From Ferrimicrobium sp. (GTDB taxonomy: Bacteria > Actinomycetota > Acidimicrobiia > Acidimicrobiales > Acidimicrobiaceae), in assembly GCF_027364955.1 (NCBI RefSeq), contig NZ_DAHXOI010000001.1:248001-312000 (forward strand): 64,000 nt of DNA, written 5' to 3'. The translations under genes and the position numbers were made by a program. Shown here piece after piece: positions 34,128 through 43,223 of this stretch. Positions within the stretch are counted from its first letter, which is position 1. Every line of letters starts with the position of its first letter. Below the pieces are notes generated by a model. It had not been told where the DNA came from, did not search any database, and saw nothing but the letters and a program-made list of their open reading frames with translations.

Positions 34128-34673
34128 GTGAAGATCTACACCAAGACAGGGGATAAAGGAACCACTGGATTGCTCTATGGCGGGAGGGTCCCAAAGAATT
34201 CACCCCAGGTCGAGCTCAATGGTGCAGTTGATGAAGCGCAGGCCCATCTCGGTCTGGTTCGGGCTCACGCCACCGGGGAACTCGCGTCAATCTGCCGGGA
34301 CCTCGAACTCGATCTCTGGATACTGATGGCGGAGGTCGCGACGCAAGCTAGTAAACGCGATCATCTCAAACCGGGTACGACGCTGGTGACTCGTGAGATG
34401 GTAGCGCACTTAGAGGGACTCATTGACGAGATTTCTCTGCGTTTTCAAGCACCAAAGGAGTTTGTCGTCCCAGGTGAGGGGGTGACCGCAGCGTTTCTGG
34501 ATGTTGCGCGCACGGTTGTTCGTCGAGCAGAACGACATAGTGTCGCCTTCGTTGAGGAGGCTCCGGACTCACTGGTGCAGATGTACCTGAACAGGCTCTC
34601 TGATCTGGTCTGGACGTTGGCGCGATGGAGTGAGGGCGTGTCGCTGACCGCACGAGGAGCTCAGAACGCCTAG
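34128..34673 (+). CDS. PduO-type cob(I)alamin adenosyltransferase
   Basis: A 181-residue enzyme that transfers the adenosyl group of ATP to cobalamin. The ATP-binding N-terminal 'YTKTGDKGTTGLLYGGRVPK', 'VDEAQAHLGL', 'VRRAERHSV' and 'YLNRLSDLVWTLARW' are the family signatures. GTG at 34128 follows GAAGGGA. Its product, adenosylcobalamin, is the cofactor of the mutase at 36692, while metH next door uses methylcobalamin. Confidence 0.93.
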   Translation: MKIYTKTGDKGTTGLLYGGRVPKNSPQVELNGAVDEAQAHLGLVRAHATGELASICRDLELDLWILMAEVATQASKRDHLKPGTTLVTREMVAHLEGLIDEISLRFQAPKEFVVPGEGVTAAFLDVARTVVRRAERHSVAFVEEAPDSLVQMYLNRLSDLVWTLARWSEGVSLTARGAQNA

Positions 34674-34723
34674 GGTGCAAGGGGACAGACTTGTTCGAAA
34701 ACGTGGACCCCAAGGAGGATGGA

Positions 34724-36088
34724 GTGAGTTTAAAGACATCGGTTTCGATTGCGCAAAACGCAAGTGTTGGCGCTGTCGATGTTCGTATTGTCGAGGGTGA
34801 GCACATAACTCGGATGCAGCCAGCCGTTGTAGACGGTGCACTGCAGTATCACCTCGGCGTCGCCGCTGAGGCAACAGCCGAACAGCTTCGCACTCTGGGG
34901 GCGGCGGTGGTCGATGAGGCGTCACGTGCTCATTTTGCTGAGGTAGCGCTGACCCTACCCGCTTTGAACGAGACCCAAATCGAGGAACTTGCCATCGGTA
35001 TGTTGCTGGCTGGGTATCGTTTCGATACCTATCGAACCCGTGAGGATACCGAATCTTCTGTCTGTACTCAGGTTGTCGTGCTTGGCCACGAAAATGAGGG
35101 CGCTGCAGTGGAGCGGGCGTTAGTGATCGCTGAGGCGGTGGCGTTGGCTCGCGATCTCGTGAACGAACCACCATCACGCTTGACCCCGATAGCTTTTGCA
35201 CGCATGGCGAGCGATGTCGCGGCTCGTTCTGGCCTTGAGATTCGCGTGTGGGATGAGCAGACTTGTGAGGAGGAGCGATTGGGCGGTCTCCTTGGGGTGG
35301 CTCGTGGGTCGGTGGAGCCTCCACGTGCCATCAAACTGACCTATCGCCCTCAGCAGACGGGTGGAAAGAAGGTCGGACTCGTAGGGAAGGGCATCACCTT
35401 TGACTCGGGCGGCCTCTCACTCAAATCTGGTGAGGGGATGATGACCATGAAAACGGACATGGGTGGCGCCGCCGCAGTGCTCGCCGCGATGTCGACTTTG
35501 GGTGCGCTCGGTGTGTCCCATGAGGTCAATGGTTATCTCATGATGACTGAGAATATGCCCTCCGGCAGTGCCCAAAAGCCCGGTGATGTGTTGGTTACGC
35601 GTTCGGGACGTACGATTGAAGTCTTGAACACCGATGCCGAGGGACGCCTCGTCTTGGCTGATGGCCTGACGCTTGCCCTGGAGGACGGCAACGATGAGAT
35701 CGTCGATATCGCGACACTCACCGGCGCTTGTGTCGTCGCATTAGGTGAAGAGGTCGCAGGATTGATGGGCAACGACGAGTCGCTTCTCGATGCACTTCAT
35801 GCCGCTGGAGCAGCAGCTGTGGAGCCAAACTGGCGACTTCCTCTCCCGTCGAGCTACGAGAAGTTGATCGCCTCGGAGGTGGCGGATATGAAGAACATTG
35901 GCAAGCGCGGTGGTGGTGCCATCGCTGCGGCTCTTCTTCTCCAGCGTTTCGTCCCAGACGCGCGGTGGGCACACCTCGATATTGCCGGACCCTCGCGAGC
36001 CGAGGCCGATCACGGCTGGATACGGGCAGGAGCGACAGGATTTGGTGTAGTGACCTTCATCCGCTGGTTACAGGGTGTGCACGACTAG
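34724..36088 (+). CDS. pepA: Leucyl aminopeptidase (M17)
   Basis: A 454-residue cytosolic aminopeptidase. The C-terminal catalytic domain has 'VGKGITFDSGGLSLK' with metal-binding Lys and Asp, and the signature 'NTDAEGRLVLADGL'. The N-terminal domain is divergent, as usual. GTG at 34724 has AAGGAGG five bases upstream; a TTG at 34691 is in frame but lacks a site. Its end overlaps the convergent hypothetical gene by 32 bases. Confidence 0.93.
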   Translation: MSLKTSVSIAQNASVGAVDVRIVEGEHITRMQPAVVDGALQYHLGVAAEATAEQLRTLGAAVVDEASRAHFAEVALTLPALNETQIEELAIGMLLAGYRFDTYRTREDTESSVCTQVVVLGHENEGAAVERALVIAEAVALARDLVNEPPSRLTPIAFARMASDVAARSGLEIRVWDEQTCEEERLGGLLGVARGSVEPPRAIKLTYRPQQTGGKKVGLVGKGITFDSGGLSLKSGEGMMTMKTDMGGAAAVLAAMSTLGALGVSHEVNGYLMMTENMPSGSAQKPGDVLVTRSGRTIEVLNTDAEGRLVLADGLTLALEDGNDEIVDIATLTGACVVALGEEVAGLMGNDESLLDALHAAGAAAVEPNWRLPLPSSYEKLIASEVADMKNIGKRGGGAIAAALLLQRFVPDARWAHLDIAGPSRAEADHGWIRAGATGFGVVTFIRWLQGVHD

Positions 36089-36638
36089 AGGTCGTGGAAC
36101 GTTCAGGTGGGTAGCCGAGTCGAAGGAGTTGGTCGCTGATCTCGTCGTCCGTTGCACCTAGGTTGGCGAGTGTGGCGGTGAGTTGGTGTAGTCGACCTCT
36201 CCGTTCGGTCTCGTTGCGATAACGTTGGAGCTCAGGCTGCGCATGAGCGACCACTTGGAGGCTCTCTGGCAGTCGTTTCAGCTGTCGGCTGCTCAGAGGA
36301 GGTAGTTCACGTGGCACCTCGATGAGCCCTGGAATGAGTTCACGGAGCACGCGGAAATCGCAGCAACGATCGATACTGCGGTCCAGCAGCGAACCTCGGT
36401 GTGGGGTATAGCCAAGTCCGAGCGATCGAGCGAGCTCCTCGGTGGAGGTTCTGACCTGTCTTGCCTCTCCGATCAGCAGGTCGAGGCGCTGCAAGAGGAC
36501 AATGCAGGATGGACCAAGTATCGGCAGCCAGAGCAGCTGCACATACTCTGATGTGATCGGCCACCACTGCTCTTGGCGGTGTGGGACCTCCCAACGGCAC
36601 ACAGTGAGGAATGCTGGACGTGGACCATCCTGACCCAT
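36057..36638 (-). CDS. Conserved hypothetical protein, winged-helix-like
   Basis: A 193-residue protein of unknown function. A Trp-rich N-terminus ('EYVQLLWLPILGPSCIVLLQRL') is followed by a likely helix-turn-helix ('STEELARSLGLGYTPHRGSL') and a basic C-terminus; similar small proteins occur in other actinobacteria. A DNA-binding role is a guess. It has a strong TAAGGAGGG before the ATG and its own promoter, which supports that it is a real gene despite overlapping the end of pepA. Confidence 0.7.
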   Translation of the reverse strand: MGQDGPRPAFLTVCRWEVPHRQEQWWPITSEYVQLLWLPILGPSCIVLLQRLDLLIGEARQVRTSTEELARSLGLGYTPHRGSLLDRSIDRCCDFRVLRELIPGLIEVPRELPPLSSRQLKRLPESLQVVAHAQPELQRYRNETERRGRLHQLTATLANLGATDDEISDQLLRLGYPPERSTTSSRAHPVTSG

Positions 36639-36667
36639 AACGACCCTCCTTAGTCTTCTCGTAACTC

Positions 36668-36695
36668 AGTTTAGCATAGAATACATCAAAATCAA
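36668..36695 (-). promoter_or_regulatory. Promoter of the winged-helix-like gene
   Basis: On the minus strand TTGATT (36695-36690), 16 bases, TAAACT (36673-36668), in an A/T-rich stretch. The -35 box overlaps the stop codon of the upstream mutase gene. A leader of about 25 bases with TAAGGAGGG follows. Confidence 0.5.
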
Positions 36696-38272
36696 ATAGG
36701 AGAAAAAGTTCCAAATATCTCGCGCAACGTATCGGCGACCTCGCCCAGGGTGGCCCGCGCCGCTAAGGCACGCTTCATCGGGTAACAGACGTTGTCGGTG
36801 CCGAGAGCGGCCACTCTGAGTTCGGCGAGTGCCCGATCGACCGCCCCTTGATCACGGCGGCGTCGCAACTCGCGGATCTCCTGTATCTGCTGTCTCTGTA
36901 GCGCTGGATCAATCGGGAAGACCTCTGGACTCATCTCCTGCTCATCGACGAAGCGGTTTACCCCAACGATCACTTTTTCGCCAGCATCAACGGCCTTTGT
37001 GTAGGCATAGGCGGCACGCTCGATCTCCTGTTGGATATATCCACTTTCGATGGCGGCGACCGCGCCACCACGTCCATCGATCTCCTCGAGGTAATCGCGA
37101 GCCTTTGCTTCGAGCGAACTGGTGAGCGACTCGACGTAGTAGGAGCCCGCGAGTGGATCGACCGTGTCAGTGACCCCGGTCTCATAGGCGATCACTTGCT
37201 GCGTCCTGAGCGCGAGTTTGGCGGCCTTTTCGGTTGGCAATCCCAGGGCCTCGTCGTAGCCATTGGTGTGCAGCGACTGCGTGCCTCCGAGGGCGGCTGC
37301 TAACGCTTGGACTGAGACTCGCACGAGGTTCACCTCTGGCTGCTGTGCTGTCAGGGTTGAGCCGCCGGTCTGGGTGTGGAAACGCATGAGCAAGGATCGT
37401 GGATCTTGAGCATGGAAGCGTTCTTGCATGATATGGGCCCAGAGCCGTCGGGCAGCCCGAAACTTGGCAACCTCCTCGAAGAGATTGTTATGGGCATTCC
37501 AGAAGAAGCTGAGTCGTGGCGCAAAATCATCGACTGCCAATCCAGCGGCCAGGGCGGCTTCGACATAGGCGATGCCGTTGGCAATGGTGAAGGCAAGCTC
37601 TTGTGCTGCCGTGGAGCCCGCTTCACGGATGTGATAGCCCGAGATGGAGATGGTATTAAAGTGGGGAAGTTCCCGTTGGCAGTAAGCGAAGATGTCCGTG
37701 ATGATGCGCATGCTTGGACGGGGAGGGTAGATGTAGGTGCCGCGAGCGGCATATTCTTTCAGAATATCATTTTGGATCGTCCCCCCAATGGCAGAGGGAT
37801 CGACGTTGTTCTCCTCGGCGACTAGCTGGTAGAGCAGCAGCAGGGTGGAAGCGGTGGCGTTGATGGTCATGGAGGTGGTGACTTTGTCGAGTGGAATTCC
37901 CTGCAAAAGTCGATGCATGTCCTCGATGGAGGAGATTGCCACGCCGACTCGACCTACCTCTCCATCGGCTCGTGGGTGATCGGCGTCATAACCCATCTGT
38001 GTCGGCAGATCGAAGGCACAAGAAAGCCCGGTTTGGCCGTTGGCGAGCAGGAATCGAAAGCGTTCGTTAGTGGCCTCAGCTGTCCCAAAACCGGCATACT
38101 GTCGCATGGTCCAGTTGCGTTGGCGATACATCTCGGGATATATCCCACGGGTGAACGGGAAGGTGCCTGGATCACCGAGATCCCTCGCATAGTTCACCGT
38201 GGTGTTCTCGGGAGAATAGAAGGGTTCGATGGGTATCTCAGAGTCGGTCTGTCTTGTGGTCACCCTTGCCAT
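36692..38272 (-). CDS. Methylmalonyl-CoA-mutase-type large (catalytic) subunit without cobalamin domain
   Basis: A 526-residue acyl-CoA mutase barrel. '[18 protein letters not shown]' contains the Tyr, and '[13 protein letters not shown]' the Arg, that select methylmalonyl-CoA over isobutyryl-CoA; '[20 protein letters not shown]' and '[19 protein letters not shown]' are also typical. It ends at about residue 526, before any cobalamin-binding module, as in archaeal-type split mutases, so a separate small subunit with D-x-H-x-x-G is needed. None is encoded in this window. The pduO-type adenosyltransferase 2 kb away would supply the cofactor. Ethylmalonyl- or other acyl-CoA mutase activity cannot be excluded. 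Confidence 0.88.
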   Translation of the reverse strand: MARVTTRQTDSEIPIEPFYSPENTTVNYARDLGDPGTFPFTRGIYPEMYRQRNWTMRQYAGFGTAEATNERFRFLLANGQTGLSCAFDLPTQMGYDADHPRADGEVGRVGVAISSIEDMHRLLQGIPLDKVTTSMTINATASTLLLLYQLVAEENNVDPSAIGGTIQNDILKEYAARGTYIYPPRPSMRIITDIFAYCQRELPHFNTISISGYHIREAGSTAAQELAFTIANGIAYVEAALAAGLAVDDFAPRLSFFWNAHNNLFEEVAKFRAARRLWAHIMQERFHAQDPRSLLMRFHTQTGGSTLTAQQPEVNLVRVSVQALAAALGGTQSLHTNGYDEALGLPTEKAAKLALRTQQVIAYETGVTDTVDPLAGSYYVESLTSSLEAKARDYLEEIDGRGGAVAAIESGYIQQEIERAAYAYTKAVDAGEKVIVGVNRFVDEQEMSPEVFPIDPALQRQQIQEIRELRRRRDQGAVDRALAELRVAALGTDNVCYPMKRALAARATLGEVADTLREIFGTFSPI

Positions 38273-38336
38273 CCTACTTGTATCATCTGTGATCGAGTTT
38301 GGTTGATGAAGAGTTTGATGGTCGGGCGTCTGGAGG

Positions 38337-39509
38337 CTATACCACCTTCATGTTCGGGTGATTGACCAGGCCGGATGGTCGGCCTCCGCAGCTTGGACAA
38401 TTGGGATTACGCTCAAGACGGTAGGTGTGTAACGATTGGGTCAACGCGTCGTAGGTGAGTAGGCGCCCAACGAGTGTCTCACCGATCCCGAGTAGGAGCT
38501 TGAGCGTCTCTGCGGCCTGGAGAGAACCGATGATGCCCGGAAGTACGCCCAAGACGCCCGCTTCAGAACAGGAAGGTGCGAGTTCGCTCGGAGGGGGGGT
38601 CGGTTGGAAGCATCGATAGCAAGGTCCTTGTGGTGGCGCAAAGATGGTGACCTGACCCTCGAAGCGATAGATGGAGCCGTGCACCACTGGAAGGTGTGCA
38701 GCGATCGCTGCATCGTTGATCAGGTAGCGTGTCGCAAAGTTATCGGTACCATCGACGACCAGATCGTAGTCAGCGATGATAGAGGCGATATTCGTTGCAT
38801 CGAGACGACAGTCATAGGTGATGACGTCGATATCAGGGTTCAGGGCACGGACAGCCGCACTCGCGGAGTCGACCTTACGTTTGCCAATCGAATCTGTGGT
38901 ATGAATGATCTGACGCTGGAGGTTCGACAGATCGACCTCGTCCATGTCGAGAATGCCAAGGGTTCCCACCCCCGCTGCAGCGAGGTATAGGATGATCGGC
39001 GACCCGAGGCCCCCGGCTCCTAACAGCAGGACCTTGGAGTTGAGCAACTTCTTTTGGCCCTCTTCACCGACCTCCGGTAGTAGGAGGTGGCGATGGTAAC
39101 GACGGCGCTGCGCATCACCGAGCCGTTGCGGCACCTGCCAGAGCCCCCCCTGGTTCTTCCATGCTTCAAAACCCCCAGAGAGTGACGAGACGTTCGTGTA
39201 ACCGAGTTGCCCCAATGAATGCGCAGCGAGGATACTGCGCACGCCTGCGGCGCAGTACACCACGATTGGGGTCCTCTTGTCCGGAATAACCGTCTCGATC
39301 TGCAATTCTAGGTTACCACGGGGTAGCAGAATACTTCCGGGGATGGTGCCCTGGCTGAACTCCTCGGGCTCGCGTACATCGAGAAGAACCCAACCATCAC
39401 CGAGCCTCGTCTGCAGCGTTACGGCCTCGACTTCGCTGATCTGCGCTCGTGCATTCGCCAGTAGCTCGCGAAAGTTAGACATAGAGCGTATATTGCCTCC
39501 CTCGATCAT
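38337..39509 (-). CDS. Rhodanese-MoeB/ThiF fusion (sulfur-carrier adenylyltransferase)
   Basis: A 390-residue protein. Residues 13-125 form a rhodanese domain with catalytic Cys86 in '[10 protein letters not shown]'; residues 130-390 are an E1-like MoeB/ThiF domain with '[10 protein letters not shown]' (163-172), '[10 protein letters not shown]', zinc-binding 'CYRC' and 'CPSC' pairs and '[14 protein letters not shown]'. It should adenylate the C-terminal glycine of a sulfur-carrier protein (MoaD or ThiS type) and transfer sulfur. In MOCS3/MoeZ the rhodanese is C-terminal, so the order here is reversed. ATG 39509 lies one base after the previous stop; ATG 39482 is an alternative with GGGAGG rather far upstream. 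Confidence 0.9.
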   Translation of the reverse strand: MIEGGNIRSMSNFRELLANARAQISEVEAVTLQTRLGDGWVLLDVREPEEFSQGTIPGSILLPRGNLELQIETVIPDKRTPIVVYCAAGVRSILAAHSLGQLGYTNVSSLSGGFEAWKNQGGLWQVPQRLGDAQRRRYHRHLLLPEVGEEGQKKLLNSKVLLLGAGGLGSPIILYLAAAGVGTLGILDMDEVDLSNLQRQIIHTTDSIGKRKVDSASAAVRALNPDIDVITYDCRLDATNIASIIADYDLVVDGTDNFATRYLINDAAIAAHLPVVHGSIYRFEGQVTIFAPPQGPCYRCFQPTPPPSELAPSCSEAGVLGVLPGIIGSLQAAETLKLLLGIGETLVGRLLTYDALTQSLHTYRLERNPNCPSCGGRPSGLVNHPNMKVV

Positions 39510-39510
39510 G

Positions 39511-40113
39511 CTACCACTGCTCGAAATGCATCAGCGTCTCCGTTGACCGGCGCTGGCGACGACTCGGTGAGCCCGTGAGACGAGGGTTGCTGGGGTGTCC
39601 AATGCAAAGAATGCCAAGCGGATGGAGCCCGTCAGGTAGCGCTAACAGTTTGCGCAGCTCCTCAGCGCCGTAGTAGATGCCCATGAAGCTTGCACCGAGA
39701 CCAAGATCCACGACCTTTAGCAACAGTTGCATGGTGGCAAAACTTGCATCAACTAGCCAATAAGGCTGGGGCCAACCGTCCTCGGTCGCCATGCCAGATT
39801 GCGCTTTGTCGGGTTCCGCGTATCGTGCGAGATAGGCCTGCTGGTTGATGATTGGGAAGATCAGGACTTGGCTGTGACGCAGTCCTTGGTGGCTGGCAGC
39901 GTTCGTCAACCAGTCTTGCGTGGTGATCAGTTCCAGGATGGTACGAATGCGTTGAGGGTCTCGTACGATTACCAACTCGGTACCCTGGGTGAAGCCAGCC
40001 GAAGGCGCACGAAGCGCCGCCTCGCAAAGGGCGTTGACCTCCTCGATAGGGACGGGTTCGTCAGTGAAGGAGCGGTGCATCCGCCGCCGTCGCAGTACCG
40101 CGTCGAACTCCAT
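39511..40113 (-). CDS. Nitroreductase-family flavoprotein
   Basis: About 200 residues. 'RRRRMHRSFTDEPVP' near the N-terminus is the FMN-phosphate contact of nitroreductases, 'APSAGFTQGTELVIV' and 'GLGASFMGIYYGAEELR' complete the fold, and 'LGILCIGHP' is the usual C-terminal strand. It probably reduces quinones or nitro compounds, or is an F420/FMN-linked member; substrate unknown. ATG 40113 is preferred over GTG 40137. It sits in a four-gene reversed unit from the biotin carboxylase to the rhodanese-MoeB gene. Confidence 0.85.
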   Translation of the reverse strand: MEFDAVLRRRRMHRSFTDEPVPIEEVNALCEAALRAPSAGFTQGTELVIVRDPQRIRTILELITTQDWLTNAASHQGLRHSQVLIFPIINQQAYLARYAEPDKAQSGMATEDGWPQPYWLVDASFATMQLLLKVVDLGLGASFMGIYYGAEELRKLLALPDGLHPLGILCIGHPSNPRLTGSPSRRQRRSTETLMHFEQW

Positions 40114-40149
40114 TCTTAGAGGCCTCGTGAAGAGCACACTTGGCGTCGC

Positions 40150-41316
40150 CTATCGGCAAGGGTGAGAGAGGAGTCGTTCTCTGGTGTCGTGAGTGAGCGC
40201 GGCGGTCATCGCTGTCATAGCCAGCGCCATGCCTCCTTCAAACATTGCTCTGTCTGCCTCCGGCGACTTCGCCGCCTCAGTGAACTCGGGTTGGTGGTTG
40301 ACGGCTGGCCATGAGTTGATGTTGATCAGAGGATGAATGGTAGCGACTTCGAGTGAGATGTTACCCATATCGGTGGAGGCCGATAGTGGTTGTTGGTCGG
40401 TCTGAAAGGTACGGCCAACTTGGGTGGCTTCCTCCACATAGATCGTGGCTAACTCCTCATCGGTTACCAGATGCGAGTAGGTGGGTCCGCGGTCGGTGAT
40501 GGTGCAGGTGGCACCAGTGGCCAAGGCTCCAGCCTCAAAGCAGCGGTCGACACGAGGGGCGAGATGTGCAAGCTCCTCAAGCGTTGCAGAGCGGGTCAGA
40601 AATTCCCCCTCAACGAGAGACGGAATGATGTTTGGTGCATCTCCCCCCTTTGTGATGATACCGTGGATGCGGTCATCGGCCAGGATGTGTTGACGGAGAA
40701 GCCCGATGGAGGTCTGGGCGATCGTCATCGCGTCGAGTGCGTTAATACCAAGCTGAGGTGCGGCCGCAGCGTGGGAGTCTCGCCCCTGGTAGGTGACGAG
40801 GAAGTGACGCGCTGCTTGTACATGCATTCGGTCAGCCTCCATTGGCGCCGGATGCAGCATCATGGCTAGGTGCGTACCGGTGAAGATCCCCTGTTCGAGG
40901 AGGATGATCTTGCCACCACCGCCCTCCTCGGCAGGAGTTCCAATGACGCGCAGCGTGATTCCGAGATCATCGACGAGGTCCACGAGTGAGGTGGCAGCGA
41001 GGAAGGCACTGGCTGCGATGATATTGTGACCACAGGCGTGTCCGATCTGGGGAAGTGCATCGTATTCGGCGCAGATAGTTACGATAAGGTCACCACTGCC
41101 GGCCTCAGCGATGACGGCGGTGTCGAGACCACCGACACCTTTCGTGGCTGTGAACCCAGATGTGCTGAGCTCATTGGTGAGCCAGGTGGCGGCCTTCTCT
41201 TCGTGAAATGCCAATTCAGGGTTTGCGTGAATACGATGTGAGAGGTCGTAAGCTCGACCATAGTTGCGTTCCGCTGCCGATCGAATTGCCTTGCGTTCGT
41301 TGTCTCCGTGTGACAT
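40150..41316 (-). CDS. M20-family amidohydrolase/peptidase
   Basis: A 388-residue zinc hydrolase. 'ICAEYDALPQIGHACGHN' contains the metal-binding residues of the M20D/aminoacylase group, 'GTPAEEGGGGK' the catalytic Glu pair, and 'GRDSHAAAAPQLGINALDA' the dimerisation-domain His. The closest type is the AbgB/amidohydrolase group that splits N-acyl or N-aminobenzoyl amino acids. GGAAGG precedes the ATG. It lies 28 bases after the biotin carboxylase gene. Confidence 0.9.
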   Translation of the reverse strand: MSHGDNERKAIRSAAERNYGRAYDLSHRIHANPELAFHEEKAATWLTNELSTSGFTATKGVGGLDTAVIAEAGSGDLIVTICAEYDALPQIGHACGHNIIAASAFLAATSLVDLVDDLGITLRVIGTPAEEGGGGKIILLEQGIFTGTHLAMMLHPAPMEADRMHVQAARHFLVTYQGRDSHAAAAPQLGINALDAMTIAQTSIGLLRQHILADDRIHGIITKGGDAPNIIPSLVEGEFLTRSATLEELAHLAPRVDRCFEAGALATGATCTITDRGPTYSHLVTDEELATIYVEEATQVGRTFQTDQQPLSASTDMGNISLEVATIHPLININSWPAVNHQPEFTEAAKSPEADRAMFEGGMALAMTAMTAALTHDTRERLLSHPCR

Positions 41317-41344
41317 AGTGTTCCTTCCGCAACTGGAGTGGTGA

Positions 41345-43114
41345 TTAGGCGATGGTGGCGACCACGTCGCCAGTACCTACGGTGTCGCCAGGCTTCACTC
41401 TGATCTCGCTGACGGTTCCTGCGCGCTCAGCGAGGATTGAGTTCTCCATCTTCATCGCCTCGAGCACGATTACTGTGTCCCCAACATTGACCTCTTGGCC
41501 TACTTGCACCGCTATCTTCACGACGGTGCCTTGCATGGGCACAGTGACGGCTCCAGATCCACCTCCTACCTTCGACGCAGCTCCCTGTGTGCGGGCTGCT
41601 CGTGGGGAAGGGGTGTCACGGCGCGGAGATGGCGTGTTCGTTGGGACCGGTGCGACCAGTTCGGACAGGAAGAGCTTGACTGCAACCCGTTTGCCATTGA
41701 CCTCGGCTACGACCTCGGTCGGCGTGGTGGTCTCCTCGGTGGCGGTGGTACTGGGTGGAGCTGTCAGCCCACTTAAGTCCAACCGATCCTCAACCCACTT
41801 GGTGGAATGTTGCGCCGCGTGGAAGTCTGGGTGCTCGAGAATGGCCAGATCAGCAGGGATGGTAGTCGTGACTCCCTCTAGCTTGGTCTCACGGAGGGCG
41901 CGGATGGCCTTAGCGATCGCCCGTTCACGATCAGGTGCCCAGACCACCAATTTCGCGATGAGATTGTCGTAGTATTGGCTCACTGCGTCTCCCGCTTCAT
42001 AGCCGGCGTCGGTGCGAACGCCAGGGCCGTCGGCGCGCTCGAAGCGCGTGATGGGGCCCGGAGAGGGGACGAAACGACCCCCCGCCGGGTCTTCAGCGTT
42101 CAAACGGATCTCGATGGCATGGCCGTTATGGCTGATCTGGTCTTGGGAGAGCGGGAGACGCTCTCCTGCAGCGATACGAAGCTGGAGCTCCACTAGGTCG
42201 AGACCGGTTACCGCTTCGGTGATGGGGTGCTCAACCTGGAGACGAGTATTCATCTCGAGAAAGTAAAATGCGCCATCTTGGTAAAGAAACTCGACCGTTC
42301 CGGCGTTGCGGTAGCCGCATGCGCGAGCGACCTTGACGGCAGCCTCGCCCATCTTGGATCGAATGTCATCAGGAAAATCTGGAGCAGGCGACTCCTCGAT
42401 CAGCTTCTGATGCCGCCGTTGGCACGAACAATCGCGCTCGCCGAGCCACAGGATCGTATCATGGGCATCCCCAATGATCTGCATCTCCACATGGCGGGGC
42501 CAAGTGAGGTACCGTTCGACGTAACACTCGTCACGCCCAAAAGCACCAAGTGCTTCTCGTTGAGCCGAGGCTAAAGCCTCGGCCGCCTCGGCGGCAGAGT
42601 GAACGACTCGCATGCCTCGACCACCTCCGCCATAGGCTGCCTTGATCGCTAAGGGCCAACCGTGGTTCTCGCCAAAGGCGACGATCTCATCGGCGCTTGT
42701 GAGGACCTCCGTGGTGCCAGGTACACCGGCGACGCCGGCTGCTGTCGCGGCAATACGAGAAGAGATCTTGTCTCCCATGATCTCGATGGCCTCTGGCGGT
42801 GGACCAACGAACACAACACCGGTGCTTTCGATGGCCCTAGCGAAGTCGGTGTTTTCACTGAAGAAGCCATAGCCAGGATGCACGGCTTGGGCGCCTGAAC
42901 GTTGAATAATCTCCAAGATGCGTTCGGTGTTTAGGTAGCTATCTCGAACGGTCGTGCCGGGCAGATTGTAGGCTTCGTCGGCGTAACGGACGTGCATGGC
43001 GTCGCGATCGGCATCGGAATAGACAGCGATCGTCTTGATGCCCATCTCCTTGGCTGTCCGGATTACGCGAACCGCGATCTCTCCTCGGTTCGCTATTAGT
43101 AACCGCTCAAACAC
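41345..43114 (-). CDS. accA3: Acetyl/propionyl-CoA carboxylase alpha chain (biotin carboxylase + BCCP)
   Basis: About 589 residues. Biotin carboxylase domain (1-450) with 'LIANRGEIAVRVIRTAKEMG', 'GGGGRGMRVV' and 'EMNTRLQVEHP'; a Ser/Thr/Pro-rich linker; and a C-terminal biotinyl domain with 'VLEAMKMEN', the Lys being biotinylated. It carboxylates biotin for acyl-CoA carboxylases; the beta subunit is not in the window. GTG at 43114 has AAAGGTG six bases upstream and gives the canonical start 'FERLLIANRGE'; a longer frame to 43153 lacks support. The biotin ligase gene is divergent next door. Confidence 0.93.
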   Translation of the reverse strand: MFERLLIANRGEIAVRVIRTAKEMGIKTIAVYSDADRDAMHVRYADEAYNLPGTTVRDSYLNTERILEIIQRSGAQAVHPGYGFFSENTDFARAIESTGVVFVGPPPEAIEIMGDKISSRIAATAAGVAGVPGTTEVLTSADEIVAFGENHGWPLAIKAAYGGGGRGMRVVHSAAEAAEALASAQREALGAFGRDECYVERYLTWPRHVEMQIIGDAHDTILWLGERDCSCQRRHQKLIEESPAPDFPDDIRSKMGEAAVKVARACGYRNAGTVEFLYQDGAFYFLEMNTRLQVEHPITEAVTGLDLVELQLRIAAGERLPLSQDQISHNGHAIEIRLNAEDPAGGRFVPSPGPITRFERADGPGVRTDAGYEAGDAVSQYYDNLIAKLVVWAPDRERAIAKAIRALRETKLEGVTTTIPADLAILEHPDFHAAQHSTKWVEDRLDLSGLTAPPSTTATEETTTPTEVVAEVNGKRVAVKLFLSELVAPVPTNTPSPRRDTPSPRAARTQGAASKVGGGSGAVTVPMQGTVVKIAVQVGQEVNVGDTVIVLEAMKMENSILAERAGTVSEIRVKPGDTVGTGDVVATIA

Positions 43115-43223
43115 CTGCGTCACCTTTCTTGCTTGCTTCGATGTCGCCGTCACCGGCGCCGCTCTCCGAGGCTATGCCCGTCGAGGAAGCTTGGCTCGAC
43201 CCTGTCCTCTAAGGTGCTGAGTC

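Noticed and set aside
34569-35324. 251-codon minus-strand frame opposite pepA
   Set aside because: Pro/Arg/Gln/His-rich composition typical of antisense frames; pepA motifs are on the plus strand.
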